From Plantago ovata (taxonomy: Eukaryota > Streptophyta > Magnoliopsida > Lamiales > Plantaginaceae), in NCBI GenBank assembly GCA_028274465.1, contig CM051457.1, positions 100,811,982 to 100,875,981 of the forward strand: DNA of 64,000 bases, given 5' to 3'. Shown here piece by piece: positions 34,401-49,648 of the stretch. The notes beneath the pieces were generated by a model, which saw only the letters and a program-made list of their open reading frames with translations, was not told where the DNA came from and did not search any database. Numbering within the stretch: the stretch's first letter is position 1; each line of letters starts with the position of its first letter. Both the position numbers and the translations under genes were made by a program.

Positions 34401-34672
34401 TTCAATGAACCAGACCTATTTCTTAGAGGAGTTTCTCTATTGGCAACCCATACGACAGTCGTGCTCGTAGTTGTTATTTTCTTGTACCATATCCCGATGT
34501 ACCTATTCGTGGAATTTCCTGGACTGAAAAACCCCAGTTCAAAGCTCCCACCAGATGAAATCAAAGTTTCTCCTTCTCTAAGGATCTGAGTAATACTTAT
34601 GGTATCTGTGGCAAAGGACATAATATGAAAAGCAAAAAAGGTTGTTATAACAAGTAATAAATAGATACTCAT
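31488..34672 (-). CDS. G-type lectin S-receptor-like serine/threonine kinase, gene 1 (7 exons, 821 aa)
   Basis: The exons are 34672-33403, 33302-33171, 33011-32854, 32720-32510, 32388-32151, 32066-31916 and 31793-31488. All introns are GT-AG and the frame is continuous over 2466 bp. Domains: signal peptide (1-22, [18 protein letters not shown]); B-lectin (about 23-150, [17 protein letters not shown]); S-locus glycoprotein ([12 protein letters not shown]); a Cys-rich EGF-like segment ([15 protein letters not shown]); PAN/apple ([27 protein letters not shown]); TM helix (about 430-453) with an RRRK stop-transfer; and kinase. Kinase residues are the glycine loop GEGGFGPVY, Lys532 (AVKRL), HRD Asp629, DFG Asp647, and APE in GYMAPEY. 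It should be a plasma-membrane receptor kinase of the SD1 group; its ligand cannot be told. It is the first of three tandem paralogues. Confidence 0.93.
33255..33326. repeat. 24-bp direct repeat at the intron 1 acceptor of gene 1
   Basis: The string CTAGTGATAAGCATACGATA, plus four further identical bases, occurs at 33255-33278 (coding for part of the TM helix) and again at 33303-33326 (end of intron 1). The second copy supplies the AG of the presumed acceptor. The paralogue at 36254-39299 lacks the duplication and uses TCTGCAG there. Confidence 0.85.
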
Positions 34673-35790
34673 GGTGGTTTTATTGGCTAGAAAGGAAGGA
34701 ACATAAAGCTTTTCATGGTGGTTTTAAAATTTGGAAGTGTCCATAAAGAATGTGTGTTAGCTAGCAGGGCACTAGATGATAATTATGCCTGCCATGAATA
34801 ATATGACCATAAAATGGAAATTAAGAGGTCAAGATCTGTCATTGTTGACATCATCTCTTCTACTAATTGATACTGGAGGGTATAGTAGCAAGCCGAGCCA
34901 AGAACTGTTCCATTCTTTTTCCAAGAAACACAGAATTAGGAAAAGCCAAAAAAGCTTGACTTGTGAGCCTCATATATTTTGTGTCCTTTATTGGTTTTCA
35001 GTTTTCACTTTTCAGGAGCACTTGTGGGTAAGTGGGTTAGCAGGTATGACTTTTTGAGCCATGTCTTGGAAGTCAGAGAGGGGCTGCTATGAATCTGATC
35101 ACAAGTGTTGACGTAGTCTTTGCTCGAGTCGTATCATTTAATCATCCAGAAACAAAATTGGCATAGTGAACACCATCTTAACTGCATGCGTTGAAACCTA
35201 TTGTAACAGGGTACTAGAATATGGCCATGGTGCATGAATGATCTTACTCTCTTAGCTTTCGCCTTTCTGAAGGGTTTTCAAAAACATACCCGAACAAGAA
35301 ACTCCAAGAAAACATAATTGGAAAAATACGTACCTGAACAGGGCTAGCAATAGTATTACATTAAATGACTTACTAGTAAGGGGGAAATGATCACTTACTA
35401 TCCAGGTGGTCCTTCATCAGCCCAGCAGTCTAAGTCAACCTCCGGATGGGAGAAATGATCACTTCCGCTCGTTCATTTCTAACTTTGATTGACTGAACCA
35501 GTGTTCATGATCCAAGGAGTGATTTACATGTAGCACAAGGTCGTTTTGTTGAAGCCGAAACAATATAACCAAAACTTCATAGAATCATAGTACATGAAAT
35601 CAAATAAATATCTTGTAACATAGCCAAACAAATGAAGATTGTATGTATGAGATTAACCAGTAAATATTACACCTGATACTCAATTTGTGTTGTCAGGACT
35701 CAGGACTCAGGATCTATACCAAACGTGACACATAGTGCGCCTTATATATAATGACAATATTATACTGTTGATCGGGTGATAATAGACTAA
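34673..35790 (-). repeat. Upstream region of gene 1, duplicated upstream of gene 2
   Basis: Blocks such as GGTGGTTTTAAAATTTG, TAGCTAGCAGGG, GAACTCCAAGAAAACAT (AAACTCCAAG here), GGAAAAATACGTACCT and GAGAAATGATCACTTCC occur in the same order at about 39440-40430. This shows that the tandem duplication took in about 1 kb of promoter-side sequence. The region should contain the promoter of gene 1. Confidence 0.75.
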
Positions 35791-36253
35791 CGAACAATAA
35801 CATAAGTCGCAAATTTGGAATAACATATTCAGAAATATAATCACAGTAACATATTCTACCGTTCATTTTAACCCAATCTTTTTTAAATAATAGTATAGAT
35901 TCATGTTATAAACTATCTAATCATCTATTTGCATTTTTAGTTTCATTTTCTCTGGTAAATTTCTTGCCCTGACTGTAAAACAAAAAAGAATCATTCTAAT
36001 TTGTTTCTATGATGTGCAATTAATTAACCCAAAACTCTGTTCCATGATGCTACAAAGAAAAAAAAAATGATTCATTCATTTACTTTCTGTGACAACTTTT
36101 AAACGGACAATTTACAATGTAACATATCTCTTCTCATATCAAATCTGTAAGTCTATAACATATAACCAGATCAAGAAATGACACTGCAAACTATCAACAT
36201 AGCAGAAGATTTTATATGCAGACGAGAAAGAAAGACAATAATAAAATGCATAC
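35791..36253. other. 3' flank of receptor kinase gene 2
   Basis: AT-rich, non-coding. It resembles the 3' flanks of genes 1 and 3 close to the stop codon (GATTCATTCATTTACTTTCT, CAAACTATCAACATAGCAGA). Confidence 0.55.
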
Positions 36254-39299
<3,046 letters not shown>

Positions 39300-39439
39300 G
39301 GTTCTGGCTCTCTAAACTGTTTTTGCTGTAGCTAATACATGGACTAGCTAGCACGGAAACAACAGAAAGCTTAAAATAAACAACTTAACGATATAACATC
39401 TATTACAAGTTTCATGCTAAAGAAAAAGACTTAGGTTTC

Positions 39440-40430
39440 CATGGTGGTTTTAAAATTTGTAAGTGTCCTGATAAAGAATGTGTGGTAGCTAGCAGGGTCG
39501 AATCTTCAGATGACTTATGGGAAAAAACATAAAAAGATAAAAATATACCTTAGAGTGAGACACCCGCCATTTTTTATACTGGACCATGGGGTTTTTGGCG
39601 GATTACCCCCTATATTCTCCGAAATAGGTAGGCAGATACCCCCTATATTATTTTTAAATCAGGTGCCATTTGCCCCCCTCAGCGGTGCTGTGTATCACAC
39701 GCGCTTAACATGCATCTGGAATTAGCTGAAAGTCGATAATATCCTAATTAAATAAAAGTAGGACAATGGTTGTGTCCAATTTTATATACAATATGTTTAA
39801 TTTTATATACTATATGATGTCTACATGTTTGATTTACATACCGGACAATGGTTGTGTCCAATTTGTATATTGTATGATGGTTACCCGTCTGATTTACATA
39901 CTTTAGTTGATTTCTTTATAGGATTTGTGAGGTGAAATTCAACTTTCCCAAAATATCGAACTCGTGAAGAGGTGTGGAGATTGAAATGAGCTCACGAGTA
40001 TAAAAATCTATTGTCACAGGGTACTCCCTTCGCCTTCCTGCAAGGTTTCCAAAGAAAAAAAAAGAAAAAAAAAAAGGCTCGAATAAGAACTCCAAGAAAA
40101 CATGGATTGGAAAATACGTACCTAAACAGGGTCATCGGAGCTTTTGGCTAGCAATGGACCACTTCCTTCATTATCATGTCGTATTCACCTTAAAACGACT
40201 TTCTAATAAGGGGACAATGATCACTATCCTGGTGGTCCTTCAACCTGCAGACTGGAGAAATGATCACTTCCACTCGTTCAGTTCTAACTTTGATTAACTT
40301 CATAGTGCAATAATATTAAACCTGATACTAACTTTGTTCTGTCAGGACTTATAACAAACACGTAGTGTGCATGCTTCATAGTGACGAAATTATACAGTTT
40401 ATCAGGACTTATAATCGATGATGAGAATCG
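39440..40430 (-). repeat. Upstream region of gene 2, paralogous to that of gene 1
   Basis: See 34673-35790. The blocks are collinear, but an insertion-like stretch (about 39500-39960, with CCCCCTATATT repeats) separates the first block from the rest. It should contain the gene 2 promoter. Confidence 0.75.
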
Positions 40431-40613
40431 AGAAAGCCACCCACCCCTAACATGAAACATGACACTATCCATGTCAGAATGAGAATGTGATAATTGTTGA
40501 TGCAGAGAAAAAGGAGAGAAAGGGAACGTTAATTACCTCTCGCAATTTTGGGAAACTACTCTGGACCTGGTGATATATATTTTGGTGCTTTTCTGGTTCT
40601 AGATTACTATTTA

Positions 40614-40845
40614 CTCTATTTCATTGCAAACTCCGTATTTGGTCAACGGCTGTCATGTTTGACTCGTATATTACACCTAAATTATATTGATAAAAATTTT
40701 TTAAAAAAATATTTAAAATCAACTAACTTATGAACTTTAATCATATAACTTTAAAAAAGAATTGCATTGTATAATCTAGGAGTAATGTGCGGTCAAACAT
40801 GAAACATGTTGACCCAAGATGAAGTTACTAATGAAATGGAGGAAG
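40614..40845. mobile_element. Stowaway-like MITE (Tc1/mariner type)
   Basis: A 232-bp AT-rich element flanked by TA (40612-40613 and 40846-40847). The termini are imperfect inverted repeats: CTCTATTTCATTGCAAA on the left, and CTTCCTCCATTTCATTAG reading in from the right. This resembles the CTCCCTCCRTY start of plant Stowaway elements. No coding capacity. Confidence 0.7.
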
Positions 40846-41139
40846 TACTATAGTTATTCAAATTATTAACAATAACTCATGATTACAATAGAAAAACAAG
40901 TAAAAGCATTCCTTCCGAGGCTACAAAGGAATTTTATTGGAGGTAAAAATCCCAATTAAGCTCGAAATAGACTCCAATGGGAGCTATAAAGGGGTAGCCC
41001 GTGATTACTGATTAGTAACCCCAATTTAAGTTCCAACCATAAAGAGTGTTCTAATAACCTAGTATTTTTGAGCCTCGTCGATCTACAAAGGTACGTCTAT
41101 CACGAGTTTTACCGAGCTTAATTACTAAGTATCACCGAG

Positions 41140-42652
41140 TGTTAGGAAACTTGTAAATTTTGATGAGCAATTAACCATGTTAAATTAAGGAAAGTCCAGT
41201 AACTAGTACTCTTAAGGTCCATAGGAATTTAGAATTTTAAGGACATTATAAAAGAGGAACGTTTGCTGAAGACTTAGTGTAGGTACTAGTTAGGTGCTTT
41301 AGTTTGCTGATGATGTACTTTGTTTTTACAAATGAACTATTGAAGCACTAGAACCGCTCAGAAACTTGAAGATTCAAAGACTGAAGACTTATGAAGAATT
41401 TTGAGAAAGGTATCTACAAAGGCACATGTTGCTCAGAAAGTGGAAATTTCAGCAACAACTCGCATAAGTGAAAATCTATATGACAGAGTAGGTTGTGCTT
41501 GCTGAAACTGAGACTGACCGCTTGCTGAAATACATATGTGACCTCCTTGCTGAAAGTACTTGCATTTTGGCTCCAACGTTCACATTTGAATTCGATTCAA
41601 ATGAACATTAAATGTAAAGTAAGCACGCGAAGAACATGAAGACTTGAAGACAAATGAAGGACGTTGTTGAAAGTACAAAAGCAAGATAGTGACATCTTAA
41701 GGAACAAAGCCTTAGAATTTGAAATTCAAACGGCTCCCTTAATTCACTATAAATAGAGGTCATCCGGCAAAGAGTTGAAGTGTGTCAACAACGTGATCAA
41801 ACTCTCACTTGTGCTTAAACACTCAATCTTCCATACTCTTTACTGCCTATTGATCCGTTCCAAGACTTAAGCTTGAAACAAAAACTACTTGTGAAGAAGT
41901 AGAACATTCACGGCTAACAAATTAGTTAAGTGTTCTTTCTTTCAAACAAGAACAAGTCTTGACACCAGAAACAACTTAACTTGCTTACTGAAAAGTATTA
42001 CAAGTTGTGTTTCTTTAGATAAATTGTTATAGCTGAAAAAGTTATACTCAAGTCATCTCATCCCAAACCTCTCTAACTGATAAACACCCTTTTTCAGGCG
42101 TGAAATTAAGGGGGAATTAATCAAGCATAGTTTTGCTGATTAAGTGTCCCAAGTTTGGTGGAGAACAAGGTTTAGTTCTCTAGTTAGGTTGGAAACGAAG
42201 CAAGTGTGCTTTGGTTTCTGAAGAATCATTATAGATAGGTGTTGTAAGGAACCTCAAACTTATCTTAGTGGATTTAGTCCTAGAAAGGACAAAGTGGATT
42301 AGTTGAGAGATTACGTCACTCTCAGATATCACTATAAAAGTGTTTGTCTGATTTACTTTACCGCATTTAGTTTTCAGCAAGCTTGTCTTATTGTACACTG
42401 CCACTCTGCTCACTTGCTGAAACTAGCACTCTCTGAAAAACACTTATTATATAAAGAATTTCGCACTCTGTTTTTAAAGTACCAGTAAAACTCGTTACTG
42501 AAAAGTAACTAGTACTTGCTGAGAAAGTTAAGTATCAGCAAACTCATTACTAAAAGTAATAAGCACTTGTTGAGAAAGTTTTTAAACGACGAAAGTTTGA
42601 AAAGACTATTCACCCCACTCTAGTCTTTTCTTGTTGTTTAAAGGGACCAACA
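41140..42652 (+). mobile_element. Solo LTR with target duplication CCGAG
   Basis: A 1513-bp segment starting TGTTAGGAAACTTG and ending GGGACCAACA. The 5-bp duplication CCGAG lies directly outside both ends (41135-41139 and 42653-42657). A CTATAAATAGAGG TATA motif is near 41748. It has no coding capacity and no second LTR, so it is the solo product of an LTR retrotransposon. A related fragment is at 18655-19193. Confidence 0.88.
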
Positions 42653-42657
42653 CCGAG

Positions 42658-45600
42658 CCAATCCGACTCATTAGTATAAGACGAGCTTAAAATGAGGCTC
42701 AAACTTGTCGTGCCTGGCATAACAACAATAGTGTATTGTGCCATCCATGTGTCCGATTTTTGCCCTTGGTTCTGTGGAACTGTGCATTATTAGAACTTGT
42801 TGTTACTTCAAGGGTCTTTTTTCATATGGACCCCTTTTTATACACACTTATTATATCCGGGTTCTTCCTAAATAAAATGTTGCTTTTGACTACCTTGATT
42901 GTGTTATTTACATCCAGATAGACCCAGGGATTTGAATTTTGACATAAAATGGTGGAAAGTAACATTTTGTCCCTATTCAAATATTGGATTTTGAAAGTAT
43001 CTCAAAATTTTAATTAATTACACATTTGCCTCAAATATTTTCAATTTTACCAAATTGACACTAAATAATTAAACATAATGCACAAAACTTTTCTAAATTT
43101 CAAATAGTCTCAAATTTTATTGCAAACCCCAACAAACTTTACATTTCGAAATAAACCGCAAAATAACTGAAAATCAAATTAAAGCATTTGAAGCTCCGAC
43201 AAGAACTATAGCAGCTATCGGAGCTGCAAAGCTCCAAATTTGGAGCTTCGCAACACCATATCAGAACTGTAAAGCTCTTATCGGAGTTGTGATGAGCTCT
43301 GGTAGGAATTATTGAAGAAGAAATAAGATAGAAAAAGAAAAAGGAAAGGAAATTAAGAGATCGAAAAAAAAGGGAAAAGAAGTTAAAACTATTAAGGTCA
43401 TGTTTGGTTGTTATCTAATGTATAGTGACTAATAAGTTGGTAAACCAAAATGTAATGTTCTAGACCTAGATATAATTGTTGGCTTAAAAGGGATGCACAT
43501 ACAAAATGGTATGGTGGTGTTGTAGAAGGTGCAATATGAAGTTAACTCTTATTTCAATTTTCAATTTTCAATTGGGTTGTAAAATTTGATTACTCTAACA
43601 GTTAAACCAAAGATATCGTGGTGACTTTAACTGGTTGATTGAATGCAACTGTAAATTGTTCCCTTTATTCTTCTAAGGAGTACTAATTATGTTTCAATAT
43701 ATAGACCAAAAAATGTTTTTCAAAGTTACACTACTCTTTTGAAGTTTCTCGGCTCGAGTAGAACTTGACTTGAGTAGAAGAAAATTGAATTTTCAAAGTC
43801 AAGTAAACCGGAATATTCTTCTCATATAACTAGGAGGGTTGTATCATATGACTATGACTAGGAGTGTTGCACCGTATATAAGTGTGCAAGTTTGTGTGTT
43901 GGCCAAGTGCCCCAACAATTTACACACATGGTTCATTAATTAAAAGTATTTTCAATTTTCTTGACCTTGCTTTACAAATGCAATATATATTCAACCATAT
44001 TCTCTCCATGATAAAATTAAGACACTACTTTACATTAAATTCAATCTATGTGGCCGGGCACTGCAAAGAAAAATTGTACGTCTTTCTTCCATATGAACAA
44101 GAAATAAAAGTAGAACCTTCACAATCCAAGCAATCAATGAGCTCGTGTTGCTTATTTTCCAGGACCATATATAGTGCAGATAATGAAGCCGCCAAGTCTA
44201 ATCTCAACATATATACATCTTAATAATTATCAAAGTAGACAACTAGTGAGGAGAATCCCAGTGGAATGATAAACAATAGTGTAATAATAGTACTCTTCAT
44301 AAGACACACTGGGTCATGTTTTGTTATCTAATTTGGTAAGAAAGCAAAGAGAGGGGGGAAAAAATCATATATTTTGACTGGATTGCACGAATTATAAGTT
44401 TCGCTTTGTCAACAAAAATAGTAGAACATTGGCATAAATACAAATAGCATAAAGTATAGGAGCTTGACGGTTCACCTTCATAGAAGGGGTGTTTATTTAC
44501 TCATAGTTGTTGGAGAATTAATATGATAGAAATCCAACTCACTCAAACTTTTGGGAGGAACAAATTCTAATCATTTATATTAATTATTCAACAATAGATT
44601 GAGTAGTAAACATCATAACAATAAACCAAACTAAAGAAAAAGATGAGAGCAGAATCTTGGTGGTCTTCCTTCGTTCTTCATTAGTGGTGGCTTTGTTAAT
44701 GGAGAAAAGGGTTTGAAAATATGAATATACGGTTATGAGATTGAAGAGAAAGCAAGGTGTGTTGATTGACTGTGTTTAGGGTGGTTTATATGACGGAGAG
44801 TGGATGAGAACTTCGTGGCTTTAGGGTTAGAAATGGTGGTTCATGGGCCAAAAACACGTGAAACTTGAGCCAATATAAACAACAAACGGACTATTCCAGA
44901 GGACCTTCATAGGCCGTTGAAGGCTGTTTTTCGCCCCTCTTTGGGGCAGACTTCTTCAACTGCGGTTTCAGATCTTCAAACTTCATTTTTTTTGAAAGTG
45001 GTATTAGACAATATTTTATTATTTCGAAAACGATTCGCAATGGCATGTCCCACGTCTTCATTGGATCTTCCAAACATCCTCTATGAATTTATCTTCGTGA
45101 TCTCACATCTTCTCGGGTTTGCATATATTTTGCCATATTAGCCTCGATTCTTGCCATAATCTTATCAAATTCTATTTTATCCCCTGTGTAATTAGGGAAA
45201 CCGGTAATTAGTCATAATATGATAATATTATATCATTTAAGACCTAAAACGAGGGATAAAAAAAGTGTAATAACATGCATTTAAGAGACTCATCAACATC
45301 ATACCCAGTTCAAGTCAATAGATAACCAAGGCTCATGATCTTGAAACTAGTGGCGTTTTTGAAATTTCAATGTTTATTGATAACCAAGGCTCATGACAGT
45401 AAAGCCAGTGGAAATAAACATGCTAAAGATTCAATGCAGGCTCATGATGACATTGAATTGTTGCTCTCGCTCTCACTTTTGCACCTGCTCTTGTTTTCGA
45501 ATTAAGTGACTTAGAATTGGGGATTTTTTTCCCCTCATCACAAAGATGAAAATTACTGTGTGATTTACATATTAGAAGGCCCATACTAAAATCAGATACA

Positions 45601-45756
45601 TATGGGAAAGCCCATCTTCTCCAAACCAGCTGAAACACTCTTCCAACAATAACTTCAGTCTTTAGGTCTGAAGACTCTGAACAACTGTGAAGAAATCGTC
45701 CACATGTCTGGTCTGGTCTACTCCACCATTCTCTAATTTTAAACTTTTGTCAGTTT
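42658..45756. other. Intergenic, no gene recognised
   Basis: AT-rich sequence. It contains a perfect 20-bp palindrome AAGCTCCAAATTTGGAGCTT (43229-43248) within an AGCTCC-rich segment, a short direct repeat GATAACCAAGGCTCATGA (about 45322 and 45379), and an open frame of 113 codons at 43882-44223 with no recognisable domain. Nothing here supports a gene. Confidence 0.5.
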
Positions 45757-46221
45757 TTTCAGAGTACGCAGAAATCATTGCAAAGTTATGGAAATTATTT
45801 TGTTTCTTCATTACTGAGAAAATGATGTAAAAATTGTGTACAAAGAATGGAAATAGTATTGCTATTTATACTACAAATCTACCTGTATCTATCTAACAAA
45901 CTTGAGAAAAGAATACGTCACTATGCTAACCAATTTCGTACGGAGAAATACAGCTCATCAATCTTAGATGATCTTATCTCGTTTCGCAAAGATTCTCCGG
46001 CTTGCTCTGCAAGTATGAACCCTAGGTTCATTGAATTTAGTAAAGTGTACAGAACGGTGTCGTTCTTCTTTCTTTAACTCATGTTGGCGCGCCTCACACT
46101 CTAGTCCGTTCTTGTCTGGCTTTAGTCCAGACGCTCTTTTATCTTGTTGATCCAGACTAGTGTGTTGTAATTCTTCTTCTTCCTCTGCTGCTACTTGTTC
46201 ATTCTGCTTCTTTTCTTGAGA
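45757..46221 (-). repeat. 3' LTR of Copia-2
   Basis: A 465-bp repeat matching 53179-53642. In plus-strand terms it runs from TTTCAGAGTACGCAG to CTTTTCTTGAGA. It is preceded on the minus strand by the purine-rich CGAAGGGGAA. Confidence 0.9.
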
Positions 46222-46277
46222 TTCCCCTTCGAGATGAGAGTAAATGTTCTTTACTCCCATCTTGTTAGTGAAGAACC

Positions 46278-47630
46278 TTATCTTCTCTGATGGTAGAGCT
46301 TTAGTAAGCATGTCTGCAGGCTGCTGAGAAGTATGAATATATGACGCACTTCTATGATGCCTTGTTGAACCTTTTCTATTATGAAATGTTGATCTATTTC
46401 AACATGTTCGGTCTTCTCATGATGAACTGGATTTTTGGTGAGACTGATGGCTGACTTGTTATGACTGTAGAGTGTAGTTGCCTTCTTTTGTTCAAAGCCA
46501 AAATCCTTCAAAATGTAATGTATCCACATGATTTCACAAGTTGTGTGTGTTATGGCTCTATACTCTGATTCTGTTGAAGATCTGCTGACTACCGTCTGTT
46601 TCTTGGTTCTCCAACTCATTAAGGACTTCCCTAAGAACACACAATAACCTGACAATGATCTCTTGGTTTCTTGACAATTGTCATGGTCTGAATCAGAAAA
46701 TGCTATTACACTCATGTCCTTTTCAGAAGATAATAGAAGACCTTGTCCTGGATTGCCTTTGAGATATCTGATGACTCTTAAGGTTGTGTCCAAATGTTAT
46801 CTTGTTGGAGTTTCCATGAACTGGCTAAGAATGTTGACAGCATAGCAGATGTCCGACCTAATCAGTGTAAGATAGATCAATTTGCCAACAATCTTTCTGT
46901 AAATTGTTGGATTTCTCAAAACTTCACCTTCCTTCTGAGTTTTATGACCTTGTTCTATGGGAATTATCAAATGTTTACAACCTAATAAACCATTTTCTTC
47001 AATGATCTCAAGGGTATATTTTCTCTGACACAAGTAGATTCCTTCACTTGATCTTAGGATTTCAATGCCTAAAAAATACTTAGGCACTCCCAAATCTCTT
47101 ACTTTGAAATTTGTCTGCAAATATTTCTTTACCTTATCAATTTCTTCTTGATTGATTCCTCCAATTAGGATGTCATCAACATATACAAGCAATACAATGT
47201 AGCTTGTTTGTGTTCTTCTAATGAACAAAGAATAATCATGCTTTGATTGTACAAAGCCATATTGAATTAAAGAATTTGTGAATTTGACATTCCATTGTCT
47301 TGAAGCTTGCTTTAATCCATAAATGGATTTGTGAAGCTTACATACTTTGTTATCTGTTGATTCCCCCTTAATGGTGTATCCTGGAGGAAGCTTCATATAG
47401 ATTTCCTCATCCAGATCACCATTAAGGAAAGCATTGTGAACATCCAATTGGGACAATTTCCAATTGTGTTGAGCAGCAAGTGCTAGAATTTTTTTGACAG
47501 TGGTAAGCTTTTCAACGGGACTAAAAGTTTCACTGTAGTCTAAACCGTGTTGCTGAGTGAAGCCTTGAGCTACCAAGCGTGCCTTGTGCTTGTCTATGCT
47601 TCCATTTGACTTCAACTTGGTTTTAAAGAC
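46278..47630 (-). pseudogene. Copia-2 RT and RNase H region (fossil)
   Basis: RT motifs include KARLVAQGFTQQHGLDYSET, SQLDVHNAFLNGDLDEEIYM, IYGLKQASRQWN and YVDDILIGG. RNase H shows SDHDNCQETKRSLSGYCVF and SRSSTESEYRA. It is the C-terminal half of pol, cut off from the rest by the LTR at 47636-49643. Confidence 0.9.
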
Positions 47631-47635
47631 ATATC

Positions 47636-49643
47636 TGATAGTATATATGTCCTAGAGACAACCTTTATTAAGGGCAAATGTACTATTACACAGTCAACGT
47701 AATATATTATATGTTTGTTTATCCATGTTTGTGTTTACATACGTATTTATATATTACATCAGGCATACAACATGTTATATCTTTATCTGGTTGGTCTGTA
47801 TAGATATCAACATGTCCCATGTGGATAGATAACTGATCACATAACTAGTGGGAACTATATGAATTATCATCTATCCCAAGCTCTCCCTAGTCGAAGCTTA
47901 TCTCAGATGTAGGGGTCTGAATGAGGCAATCAAGACTAGTATGCGTGGAGGTTATACTTGTTAGAGCAAGTGTGAGTCGATCCCACGACCACAGAACGGA
48001 TCATTAGACGAATCCATGATGTTCCCATAACTGCGCATAGTTGTTCGAGAAGGATTCCGAACAATGGAAGAACCCACCGGATACTCCAATCGATGTATAT
48101 TCTACGTTGAAGTGTCTCTGCGAACTGGAGTTGTCGAAGTGATTCCATTCGTCCTTAGACTCCAAGCACTTTATCATCACATTTGTTGCCCCATGTCTTT
48201 GGAAGAGATCCAACGCCCGCTCAGAATAAGCAGCCTGCTACGGCCCATTCTGGGATCATGGCTACATTACAAATGTGGATGATAAGTGATCTTGTGAGGA
48301 TTCATCTCCCATGTGTAGCATTGGAGAGAACTGCTCAAGTCGTTCATAGTTGTGTTGGTAAAACCGCTGGCCAACGTATGGATATATTTATGAATGGTCA
48401 TAAGATATATTGCATTAACCAAGCAGCTCACTGAAGACACCATGAGTGTATTATTGGGATAGACACTTCATCGATCCTAGATGCATTCAAGTCAGTCAGA
48501 TGAAAGGACCTTATCATCGCCGAATTGAGTGCAACAGGCTTCAACAACGAAAGGGTAGGTTTGAGAAACCTCTCAAACGTCCTCATGTATTCATATTGCA
48601 AATGGGATCGTCTAGGAATCCCATGATGGCTAGTGATGTTACTAGCTTAATACACTAAGGCCCTACGGGTCACACTATGTGGTGATTCAGCTTATCCGCA
48701 TGACCATAGAGATGGGATTATAATTAATAAAGATTAATTATAATTAGTTGTGGCACAATTAATATTATGAGAATATTAATTGAATTAATTGTATTTATGA
48801 AAATACAATTAAAGATTATATTTTAGAAATATAATTGAGGTTGGAATTAAAAGGATATATTAATTAAAGATTAATATATGCACATGGGCAAAATCTAATT
48901 GAGTTAGAGTTGCCTTAGACTTGCATGTGGATCCCAAAATTGGGACCCACATACTCCCTCCATGTGGCGCGGCCGAATGGGTAAAGGAGGAAGGAGTCAA
49001 CTCCATTCAAACTTAAGGGGCAAATTTTCCTAATTGAGTTATGATTTAATTAGGGAATGAACCTAGACATAAAGGTTTTTACTTGTGCAATATGAATTAA
49101 AATTCTTATTCGTTTTAGGAGTCTAAAAGAATGTTCTTTAGGCTTCTATTGACTAGTATATAAGTAGATGGTTAAAGAGCTTTTTCAGTACACACACATT
49201 ATTATTCACTCTTCTATTCTCTCAAGAAGAAAAAGCTCTCTCCCTCCTACCTCATCCACCGCCGCCGCCCACACCACCATCTCTGGTCAACCGAGTTTGA
49301 CTCGAGAATATCCTAGCATTCTCTCGATAAGCTGTTCACCCGTGGATACCAAGGTTGAGGTTCTAGGAAGCTGGAAACTAACCTTTATTGTTTTGCAGAT
49401 AATCAAGAAGGCATATTAGATATCTTCGACTTCAACGAAGGAGAAGATACACCGGACTATTACGAAGATCATATCGATTGGGCTATCGATTCTGTTTTAA
49501 TTCTTGCTTTTGGAGTATTGTAAGTCTTCTAACTAATGTGATTCAATATACGTTATATGCATGATCAATTAGTATGCATGTTAAGAAAATTTTGAAATTC
49601 CGCTGCACCACCCTAGGGGTAATTCTGACCATATTTTCTTACA
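47636..49643 (+). mobile_element. Solo LTR (Copia-1 LTR family) nested in Copia-2
   Basis: A 2008-bp LTR starting TGATAGTATATATGTCC and ending ATTTTCTTACA, with the 5-bp target duplication ATATC at 47631-47635 and 49644-49648. There is no internal region, so it is a solo LTR left by recombination between the two LTRs of a full element. It is similar along its length to the Copia-1 LTRs and closer still to the interrupted LTR at 2415-17224. It must be younger than Copia-2, which it interrupts within pol. Confidence 0.95.
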
Positions 49644-49648
49644 ATATC

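Noticed and set aside
34227-34589. 120-codon plus-strand open frame, with a similar one at 38860-39216
   Set aside because: Both are antisense to conserved lectin-domain exons of receptor kinase genes 1 and 2. Their similarity only reflects that of the sense strand.
43882-44223. 113-codon open frame downstream of a TATATAAG motif
   Set aside because: No domain, no paralogue in the window and an AT-rich context. It is the length expected by chance in 3 kb of such sequence.
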